From: Auanema rhodensis
Lineage: Eukaryota; Nematoda; Chromadorea; Rhabditida; Rhabditidae
Assembly: GCA_964057225.1 (NCBI GenBank)
Contig: OZ059897.1
Coordinates: 7,006,001-7,070,000 of the forward strand
DNA length: 64,000 bases
Direction: 5' to 3'
The notes under the pieces were generated by a model that searched no databases, was not told the DNA's origin, and was given only the letters and a program-made list of their open reading frames with translations. Made by a program: the position numbers and the translations under genes. Shown one piece after another: positions 55,746 through 64,000 of this stretch. Position 1 is the first letter of the stretch. Every line of letters starts with the position of its first letter.

Positions 55746-56491
55746 AAGACATTAGTGTTGCTTTGAGACGAAAGCTGGATAAGCATTTATAGATCTTCTG
55801 TGTTTAATATAAAGTTCACAACAAGCTAAGTTCAGCTGTTGTTCTCTCTAAACACACGTTCAAAAGCTTTATTAGAAACAAAGAGAGAGAGAGAGAATAG
55901 TTGAACGAGGAAAGAAAATTTGATGGTTCATCCTGTAAAGAAACGAATTTGGAATCTAAAACGGAAAAATGAGATACATATTAATGCATGTTAAAGCAGC
56001 CAGAATGAGAATAACCGAAAAGAAATTGAAAATAATATTGAAAATAAGAAAAATTGAAAAGAAAAACAACGTGTGGCGTACAGTTAATGTTGAGTCGAAG
56101 AGAATGAGAGACAGAGAGAGAGAGAGGGGGGGAGAGAAAGAGAGAGTAAGAGATCTATAGTGAAACTAAACTGAGAAAACTATAAGATAATGAAAACGAA
56201 GAAAGTTGAAAAAAGACCAAATAAATTCAAATAATGTGATCTCATTGGATTCGGTGAGCCACAAAATTTTTCCGTCGGATCAAACTAACTGATCCTACGA
56301 TTTTCAATTCTTTTTCGAGATTTTCTAATTTTTTGCTACAAATATTAGTTTCAAACATCGGAGGGATTATTCGGAAGAGATATTCTTAGAACAAGTAAAT
56401 GCCAATGACAAATTCTGGAGCGAAAAGAGAAAAAAGACGTACCTCGATAGCCTTGATTATCAACCTGAGATGACGGTTTCGCACCCATCAT
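40727..56491 (-). CDS. SPSB: SPRY domain-SOCS box E3 adaptor (SPSB/Gustavus), short-N-terminus form
   Basis: SPSB proteins bind targets carrying a (D/E)-(I/L)-N-N-N motif through SPRY and link them to an Elongin B/C-Cullin-5 ubiquitin ligase. Exons in gene order: 56443-56491, 43118-43260, 42350-42459, 42185-42272, 41967-42129, 41808-41908, 41594-41759 and 40727-40854. They give 315 residues, with all phases consistent. Start: M-MGAKPSSQ, like the MGQK start of SPSB1 and Gustavus. SPRY core: [60 protein letters not shown] and [12 protein letters not shown]. The C-terminal join [15 protein letters not shown] reproduces the GLDPEPLPLMDLCRR of flies and mammals, followed by a Cul5-type box ([10 protein letters not shown]). 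Exon 2 is Ser/Arg-rich and nematode-specific. The first intron is about 13 kb. Confidence 0.85.
41358..41759 (-). CDS. SPSB: Alternative SPSB terminal exon without SOCS box (readthrough of the last donor)
   Basis: If the donor at 41592-41593 (C|GTGAGC) is not used, the SPRY frame stays open for 78 more codons to a TAA at 41358-41360. The tail starts [15 protein letters not shown] and is rich in Pro, Tyr, Asp and Trp. It replaces the SOCS box, so this form could bind targets without recruiting the ligase. The long open frame in an otherwise stop-rich AT-rich intron suggests it may be used, but this is inference. Confidence 0.4.
   Translation of the reverse strand, partial: FYCILDMDEGYLAFATEKDYLGVAFRNLKGKTVYPIVSAVWGHCEITMKYLGGLEREPAYFDYSDLPFSPNPWRPVSSSWVLFSPDSEDRHELPNAQSAYDPRQELFGPPLGEERFPAPLIDYRYLWPAVFDD
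43261..49068 (-). other. Large SPSB intron or upstream region, rich in simple repeats
   Basis: It lies between exon 2 and the alternative upstream exon. It contains GA-rich patches (about 43350-43425, 43852-43901, 44214-44270), a CA run (44482-44501), a CT run (45717-45751) and a CTGT/CT block (about 48109-48161). All ORFs here are repeat-driven or lack a recognisable family. Confidence 0.6.
45717..45751. repeat. (CT)n microsatellite
   Basis: An uninterrupted CT run of about 17 units on the plus strand, opposite in polarity to most neighbouring GA tracts. Confidence 0.9.
49069..49522 (-). CDS. SPSB: Alternative SPSB first coding exon: Ala/Ser-rich N-terminus
   Basis: A minus-strand frame is open from about 49950 to a splice donor (CAG|GTAAAT) at 49067-49069. 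The first in-frame ATG is at 49522 ([17 protein letters not shown]). The product is Ala/Ser/Arg-rich, then [20 protein letters not shown] and [10 protein letters not shown]. It ends in phase 1, exactly as needed to join SPSB exon 2 at 43260. Used this way, the protein would have 450 residues. Base composition is much more GC-rich than the surroundings. The frame upstream of 49522 also lacks stops to about 49950, so a spliced upstream exon with its own ATG is possible (a TTCCTGCAG acceptor-like site lies near 50115). Confidence 0.6.
52978..53032. repeat. (GA)n microsatellite
   Basis: About 18 near-perfect GA units grading into GGGA/GA. Confidence 0.9.
53115..53139. repeat. (CAT)n microsatellite
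   Basis: Eight CAT units; the His- or Met-run ORFs across it are artefacts. Confidence 0.9.
55681..55742. repeat. Longest perfect (GA)31 microsatellite
   Basis: 62 bp of uninterrupted AG repeats, the purest in the window. On the SPSB sense strand it is polypyrimidine (CT)31. Confidence 0.95.
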
Positions 56492-56500
56492 AGACCGGCT
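56443..56500 (-). promoter_or_regulatory. First exon of the SPSB short form with acceptor-like 5' edge
   Basis: The exon is preceded on the minus strand by CTAATTTCAG, a canonical worm 3' splice site at 56501-56510. Either an untranslated exon lies further upstream or the transcript is trans-spliced to a spliced leader here. Two ATGs are adjacent (56491 and 56488); the second gives MGAKPS, a good N-myristoylation sequence. Confidence 0.5.
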
Positions 56501-59500
56501 CTGAAATTAGAAAAATATAAGAAAATGACTGATTAATGTACTGAATATCCTAAGTTGCAACAGATTTTGAAAACAGTTTGGAGTGGGCGATGAGACGAGT
56601 GTAGGAAAATATTTTTTCAATGTACAAGAGGATGAAAGATAAAGCAATAAGAAGATGGAAGAGAAGAGTAAATCTTCAAAAAAAAAGTTTTTGGAGGGAA
56701 ATGTTCAGAAGTTTTGATTGTTGAGTCTTGAGACTGGCAATGTCATCAAAACGTTTGTGTGTCTGTTTGCGCGTCTTGGCTAAGTTAACGCCACAATCAA
56801 ACTATTACCAAGAAAACTTTTGTAAACGCCTAAAAGGTTTTAACGATTGGTATTGGAAAAGCGGGAGAACAGAAAGAAAAATATATAAAGAGAAAAGATG
56901 TTTATACATCAAAGTAAAAGAGAGAGGAAAAGAGAGAGAGAGAGGGAGAGTGATTGAGAGAGAGGGGGGAGAGAGAATAGAAAGGAAGTTATGAGGTTGA
57001 ACATAGTGGCATTGTGAGTAAGGCGGAAAAAAGTACAAAAAATGATTGAAAGTAACTACCTAATATGTTTAAAAAACGAAGTATAAAGTCTTTCGAAATA
57101 GAGGTGAAAGTTGGAAAAAACTATTGAAAGCCTGTCAGGCCCAGACACATACATACATGTACACTCGCTTACAAATGACGAGGAGCGTTACAGATGCTTG
57201 AAGACATGATTACTATGCCACTTTCCATATGATTTAACTACAAGTTTTGAGAGTGAATGAGCGAGAATTTGACAAACTAAAGTTCGAAGAAGATAGAGAA
57301 AGACAACTGTCTCATCGAAAGAGAAAATCATTATGACCCTGGAGATTGTTCATCATCAAGCGACATATGTCTCTACTTCATGCCGTGAACAGCCATATAT
57401 AGATAGAATGAGATTCAAAGAGTTGCATGTTATGTTATGAACGAAGATTTTGCTTCTCAAATTGCCTCCCAACTTGAAAATTGGCCAAGTTGCAGATCTT
57501 TTCGCATAAACCGAATGGAAGAATACATTAGAAAAGTGTTGAAGGATTGAATATCAGTAGTAATTGAAAAAGAATAAGAAGAAAAAGAAGAACATCAAAT
57601 TGCCAAGCAAAAAAAAAAGAAATTGAGAGGTTTGTTTAATGTGAGTTGGTACAGAAACCGGTTAACCCTTCCCAGCATAGGTTCCACACACGAATAATCG
57701 ACCAAAAAAAAACGTTTAGATGAGGTCTGGGCAGCAGCATCAGCATGAACAGGCAGAAATTCGTAGGCAAAGCTGGACATTACATGTTGTAATTGATTAA
57801 AAATTATATAAACTGTATAGATATATGTGGAGGACGCAGAATCTTGAGACATGTGTTGTCTATATGTGAGGCATACGACGTGAATGATGACGTCATAATG
57901 CCTGGAGAGGAATGGAGATCAGCATCACAGAAAAGGAAGGAGAAGAAGAAAAAGAAGAGATAAATCTGTCAACATTGGACAATAGCAAGAGAAAAGCAAG
58001 AGCCATCGATATGAAGTGAAAAAGAAAAAAAAAGAGAAAATGTGTCCTTCTCTATGTATCTTCTGCTGTTTATACATATATATGTGTGTATGTGCCTGTG
58101 TGTATGTGTATGTATGTGTGTGTGTATCTGGTAGAATTTCACTGATAAACTGAATGAGGTAGAAAATGCAAAATATAATTGAAAAAGAAGAAAATTAGAC
58201 AAGCAAATATACAAGGGGAGAATGGAAGGAACACGTACTTCGCTACGTTTCAGACACACAGTTACCAAACAAATCTTCGAAAAGTATGTTTTACCTTTCA
58301 CATTTTGAAGATGTTGATGGCTGAAGAACTACATAATGATAAGAATGATGCTGATTAACGAATGGAATGCATTACTTTTCACGAAAGATCATCGTTTTGG
58401 GAGTTAACATCATCGCATGATTGCGGAAGGTCAACTTTCAGGAAAGGACAACATACGTTCAGAAAAAGAACATCAACCAGTAGTGGTAGTAGTAGTAGCC
58501 CAAGCAATATGTTTAAAACAAAACAAGCTGCTATACAGTAAATGATCAAACTAAGCGGAAAAAATGTCGCACTAAAGTTTCAGAATTGATTTAGAAATGG
58601 TAGAAAAGTGCCCTATTAGGGCGAGGCTGCATTGGTACTGTTAATATGATGAGAGCAAGTCAGAAAAAAAAAGTAACAAAAAGCTGAAATATTCACTGAC
58701 ACTACTCCACAATCTTAAAATCGTTAAGCAGAGAATGAGAGAAAAAGAGAGAAACAAAGAAAATGACAGAATAAACTCAAAAAACATTGATAATTGCTGG
58801 CGAAGAGTGGACTGAAGTCAATGAGACTATGAGCTACTAGGATTTTTTTTCCTGCTGCTGCTTGCTAAGAATAAAGGCCAAAAATCGTCACGAAGGGTTG
58901 AATTCGAGATACCGGTAAGAGTCTTAATGATTATTTAGTGAGAAAATCAAAAAATCAATGTGAATTCTCAAAAAAAAGTTTTTCAACTGATTCAGCAAAA
59001 AGGCTACAGGCTTGATAATTCTCTGATAAATGTAGAAAAAGACAGCTGATCAGACCTGAAATAACAGCCAAATTGTCGTGAAGCGATTGACAACCGTCTA
59101 TGATGATTGGCAGACGATAGCTGTTACAACAAAGGTTGCAATTATAATTTGAAATAGAAATGTTCATTAAGACATTTTTGGTTTTAACTGATTATGAAGG
59201 ATGGAAGAAAGCCGCAAAGTAACAATACGTGCAGTTGTGATAGAATCTGGTCCTGGCTCTCAAATGTGTCAGGTAAGTGAACGACAGATGAAAAATTGAA
59301 TGAAAAAAATAAAAATAAAAAGTAAATAAGAGCGAAGTTGGAAAAACATTAAAATTATTGTAAGGAGAGACTATAAACTTTTTCAAGCGTAACAAGTATC
59401 AATATGCCTTCCTTATTTTTTCTTCGCAACGAATGTAAGAAGAAAAAAATGAATAAAACTCCACCCCATCCAAAAAAAAACAGGATTTCAGTTAAAAACA

Positions 59501-62500
59501 TCACAATAAAGAATGAAAAAAAAATAAAAAATACTGGTCAACATTTTGAATTGGGCTGAAATAGAGTAGTAACGAATACGACATTTTGAACTGTTGCAAA
59601 AGCTTTGAGCTTTTTTTCGGCTATACTTCATGTTATCAAGTAACAGAAAGTAAAGTAAAAGGCTTGCAATAAGATTGAAAAATTATTCGATCAGAGTTCA
59701 ATGCTTCTGGAAAAATAAAGAAAACGATGAAAATATGAGCAAAGTAAAAGAAAATGCAAAAATAGGATTGACCCTAGAAACGAACGTGAATGTTGCGTGA
59801 TAGTAGTTGGAGAGTTTTTTTGACGATAACTATGAAATGAAAAAACGGCAATACAGCAAAATCTTAGAAATTCAGAGATGGAACGTATGATAAATAAGAG
59901 AAGATCAAAGTCAGCGAGCACTGTAAGGTAAACAAGATGTGAGGTACGCATTTTGAAATCATCCCTCAGGGTAAAAAAATTGCAAAACGACGTCACACAT
60001 ACTTGCGCAATCCGGGAAGCGAGGTTGACGTCTCCTGTTCAAGACACAAATTTTGTATGGAGGTTCTGTGTGTTTGAACGCTGGTTCATGTGTCTTCTCG
60101 TCGCACCCTGATCAAACAAAGACACGAAACGGAAAAGCACAACCCGGCAGCTGAACTAACTCCGTCTACAGAGCTTCAAGTACAAGGCAAGAAAAAAATT
60201 CGAATAATGAGAAGGTTGTTTGATCCGGAAAAAAACAGAAGCGAAACGGTTGAAGGGAAATATTGAGCAACAACCACAAAAAGCGACACAACCGCTCAAT
60301 ACGTCTGCAACGCGAAAATACAAACTGCATTTAGACGCAAGGATCACGTAAACTTTCATGCAAAATTCACGTGTCAATGGCATACACAACGAGAAAAAAC
60401 GACAAAATACAAAAATGCTAGCAGCAGGAGTTTCAAATGATATTGTTACATAACAAGCTGAACTGGAATGAACAGGCTGGCTTGCTAATTAATAGACAAG
60501 CGTGATTCTCTAATGTCAAAATGTTATATAACGATGTGAAAAGATGAAGAAGAAGAAGAAGAAGAAGAAACAAAAACGATTTAAAGAAAAGAAGATGATT
60601 CGCTTTTTCTTACGTGATGATTAACTACATATATCAATTCCGGACAAAAATTAATAAGATTGAGTGAATAAGATTGAGGAAACGAAGGAAAAAAGAAAAA
60701 AAAGAATAGAAAACCAGTATATAGCGAAGAAAAATTTGAAAGAAGCAACAGCTGTATTCAATCTGGATATCGCTTGACCGAGCTTAATGACATATGAGCG
60801 AAAAGGTCGTTCAGAAGAATATACTCATAGTTCATAGATACTAGCTTATCTTCCGCACTGAAGTCATTGTTGTTGTATTTTTCTCACGAAAATCAAGAAA
60901 AAACTAATTGCGTTTCTTGAGATTGCGAACATCAGATTCATATTGCTTGTTCAAGCGTTATGATTGAAGCATAAACTTTAGAACTCACATGAAGTACGAA
61001 AACGTAATTTGGGTACGAAATGAACAAAAGCTAACGTGGGAATAACATCACACAAGTACATTTATAGAAATTAATGGCAACTAAAAGAGCGATGAACGAG
61101 TAGAAGACACATAGTATGATGTGATTACAGAAATCAGCTGGCGCAAACAATATTGAAATAAGCCAAACACGGTACAAGAAGAGCCGTAAACTGAAGACAC
61201 TATGTGAATCTTAAGAGCAGCCTCATCATCACTAAGAAAAGTTGTGTTGCGTTTCATGCAAAAAGATAAGGCTTGAAAAGAGCAAAAAACTGAGAAGAAA
61301 AACTTCAGAGAGAGAGAGAGAGAAGAGTTCATAAGAGAAAAATAATTTCACTAGAAAAGACCTATCGACCAGCTGATGATTGATAAGGGTTATCTCCGTA
61401 AAACAAGGTACGACGATGAACACGCTTTGGCAAAACAATGGTATGATGAGGAGAGGCGAAATATTGAAATATTGAACAGGATGGAAGAGATACAAGTATG
61501 ATACATACAAAGGAATGTACATAAAAGTGAAGAATTGAGGTGGAATTGGGTTCGTAATCAATGTTTAGCAGCATGCAATCATGAGAAGCTCTAAATTCTT
61601 TCAAAACGAACATCATGTAGTATATATCATTGAAATGAGAGAAGCGGAAGATACAATGATTTGGAGCATTCATACGCAGAGATATCACACGAAATAACAT
61701 CAATCCTTTGTGATATCTAAGAAATACTACCAGCTGAGAGTAGTGTAGCGCCTGTTGGACCACCAAGCTCTGCCAGAGCGAAGAGAAAATGACGAAAAGC
61801 CGAGAGACAATACGAAATGGAGAAAGCTAGAAGAAAGGAGGGAGGGAAAAGTGAGAGATGAAGTGAACAAGGTGTGCATTGGGAATGCAAACGTCATGAA
61901 ACTATGCTGCTTTTTGATTTGATGTGACTAGGTAGTCAATTCAATATTAGTTTTAGAGAAAAAAAAGAATAATATAGAAGAAAAGCATAATACATGATTT
62001 AGTTAATAATACTTTTTAACAAAAAAAAAGAAAAAAATACGATCAAGAGTAAGAAGGGGGGGGAGGGGGAGAGAAGAGGATGAAATGAATTATGAGAAGA
62101 AAAAGAAGAATAAGAAGACAAAATAAAACAAAAAACCTGAGATAATACATAATTATCGTTTATTACATGTTTCTGCCTTCATATAAAGCGTTGTAAGGCC
62201 AAAGCCTGTTCACAACTTTAGTCCATAAAAGGGAAAGTTTTTAAGGTTCAATGCAGTCTGAAGACGAAGTGGGACTGACGTGCTACTCGATTTTGCATCC
62301 GACAGGCTTCAGCTTTCAAAACTAAAGATTGGAAACTGTTTTAAAGGAATCGCTGCTGACAATGCAATTGTGAATGCAAAATTTGGTTTTTTTATAAAAA
62401 TAGAAGAGGACTTTAGAAAAACATAATCATAGCTGATCGAAAAAGGGAATCTGGCGCAAGAGCGAAGTGAAAACGTTAAGGAACAAGATGGGACGACTGG

Positions 62501-64000
62501 TTCCGACAGTTGCCTTTGCCAACAATATTTTCGATTGTCTTAGAGAGTGAGAGGAAAATTATGGAAGAAACAGAGAGGAATTGAGAAAAAGAGGAAGTAG
62601 TAGAAGGAAAAAGGGTGGATATCCAAGAAATTTTGAACACAGGCATTCTGGCTTCTAACTTTTAAATGAGAGGAAACTAAAGCAAGACGGCTTAAAAACT
62701 CGTCATAGCTTGGGATTAATCCAAAGAAAAAAAGAAAAAATGATGAGTAGAAAGCGTTTTATAAATATATGAATATATAATCAACTATTTGGATTGAGAA
62801 GCCAACATAAGGGGATTGCAAGTTTGGTTATAAACACAAGTTGAACGAGGACATAGTGAAGGCAGGCAGCTAACAGAAAACAAAAGCAAACCTTGAAAAG
62901 GTGAGATATATGAAGAAAAAGGAGAGCAAGGAAGGGAACGAGTGTGTTGAGGCAGATAGAAAATTTCGAAAATCGTGCAGTATTCGGAAAAAACGAAACG
63001 AGAGATAATGAAGAGCAATATAGAATTCTGAAGTTGGGGCATAACAGGGACACAAGCAGAACAATTCTGGAGTGCCGCTGCAAGCTTCATAATCCAAAAA
63101 TCCAACTGACACCTTGAGAAGAATCGAGAACAAAGATAATATTATAAAAGTCAGAAACGAACGATGCATGCCTCATCTGACACAAAGAGATCAGAGAGCT
63201 AAACAAATATATTATTAATCAAGGAGTCAAATGGATACTGAATTTCTAGCTAAAAATGCTCAAAATCACAAATCCGTATTGCTTTTATGCTGCTAACTTG
63301 TAGCATATGCAGGATATGCTGCTGCAGATGAGTTGAAATCAACGAATTAAGAATCTGGGATAAAAGAGAATTGAGGGGGTACGAACGTCTAGATTATCCG
63401 CTTGATGACTTTAAGTCATTGCACATGTAGGAAGTCGAAACGTTGCTAAATCGTTCTCTGGAAAAGCCGGAAGACTAGCTTTCGATGGAACGACACGTCA
63501 AAGCGCGCTAACATTCCGGAGTTGGAAACAAGGACAGGAGCAAAGCCATCGACACAGTGAGCTGTCTCATTCTCTCGTACACCACTCGTCTATCGTTTCA
63601 GCGAACTGAGCAAACATAAGCAGAACTCGGACACCACGTGAAGCAATTTTCTACAATCGCTTTCCTCAATCCATGGTTTTGCGAGAGCGCAGAAAAGAAC
63701 GGGTGAGAGCGATCAAGTGAATGGGTGAGTATGAAAAAGAACTGTTGAAAGATCTTTACATTTCCGGATTTTCCGTTTCAGCCGGAACGCTAATATTGCT
63801 GTCTCCGTGATATTTCACGCGCTTGTCGCCTCTTAAGGCCACAATGAAGCCCCCGCATGTTTTGTAAAAGTGATATCTATCTCAGCAAGAGATCAAAAAA
63901 TGAAAAGAAGTGACAAGTTAGGCAAAATGTAATAAATGTTTTTTCCATCTATACATGGAACATCAATATGTCACATTGCACATTGGACCAGATAATCTGG
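56501..64000. other. Repeat-rich region upstream of SPSB, no gene recognised
   Basis: Holds GA tracts (about 56931-56981, 61309-61324), a TG/TA-rich block (about 58077-58128), a GAA run (60544-60570) and G-rich runs (62055-62076). It also has a perfect CRE (57888-57895). Minus-strand ORFs are Phe/Ser/Leu-rich translations of GA-rich DNA and resemble no family. The stretch at 63400-63860 is GC-richer and contains TTTCAG sites that might be a 5' exon of something outside the window. Confidence 0.5.
57888..57895. promoter_or_regulatory. Perfect CRE palindrome (TGACGTCA)
   Basis: An 8 bp consensus CREB/ATF site inside ATGATGACGTCATAAT, about 1.4 kb upstream of the distal SPSB first exon. Function is unproven. 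Confidence 0.3.

Larger units (their letters stand above)
49523..56442 (-). other. Intronic/upstream region between the two alternative SPSB first exons
   Basis: It contains presumed 5' UTR and promoter of the Ala/Ser-rich form (49523-50150) and a GC-rich block at about 50370-50600 with CGA/ACG repeats. It also holds TGGC/CTGT repeats at 51574-51617 and numerous GA tracts (about 52978-53032, 53489-53545, 55279-55340, 55681-55742, 56109-56153). There is a CAT run at 53115-53139 and a 13-base G run at 55022-55034. No independent gene is supported. Confidence 0.5.

Noticed and set aside
61232-63169. Several overlapping 90-130 codon minus-strand ORFs
   Set aside because: They are translations of purine-rich DNA into Phe/Ser/Leu-rich peptides, overlapping one another in different frames without homology.

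Overview
This is nuclear DNA of a chromadorean nematode. Protein-coding genes are split into many short exons by 43-60 bp GT-AG introns. The gene set is nematode-typical: a cuticle collagen, two chemoreceptor GPCRs of nematode-only families, and a nematode GH25-type lysozyme. Species cannot be fixed from the sequence; the chemoreceptors suggest a rhabditid-like worm. All gene models are read by eye: exon ends were chosen by GT-AG sites, reading phase and family resemblance.

Left third (1-22.9 kb). The 5' end of an EPS15/EHS-1 endocytic gene runs off the left edge on the minus strand. It is head-to-head, across 477 bp, with a very long plus-strand gene for UTP20, a scaffold of the small-subunit processome. 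UTP20 is interrupted by a single 6.9 kb intron (4930-11851). That intron contains a complete minus-strand gene for a chaoptin-like, probably GPI-anchored leucine-rich-repeat protein. Then follow a str/srd-like chemoreceptor (18.5-19.7 kb) and a group 1 cuticle collagen (21.7-22.9 kb).

Middle (22.9-40.7 kb). A 23-exon kinesin-13 gene (klp-7 type) may carry a small antisense ORF in its unusually long first intron. It is followed by a sri/srh-like chemoreceptor and a minus-strand lysozyme-like gene that seems to have lost the catalytic Asp-x-Glu motif. From 35.5 to 39 kb lies a cluster of transposon remains: a TIR-bounded element, a dead mariner copy fused to a retroelement-like zinc-knuckle fragment, a MITE with TAA target duplications, and a piggyBac-like MITE flanked by TTAA.

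Right third (40.7-64 kb). One minus-strand gene dominates: an SPRY-SOCS box (SPSB/Gustavus) E3 adaptor. Its core is seven short exons at 40.7-43.3 kb. Two alternative first exons lie far upstream (about 49.1-49.5 and 56.44-56.49 kb). Both end in phase 1 and both fit exon 2. A readthrough terminal exon would give a form without the SOCS box. The very large introns and the upstream region are packed with GA/CT microsatellites. I see no other convincing gene from 56.5 kb to the end.
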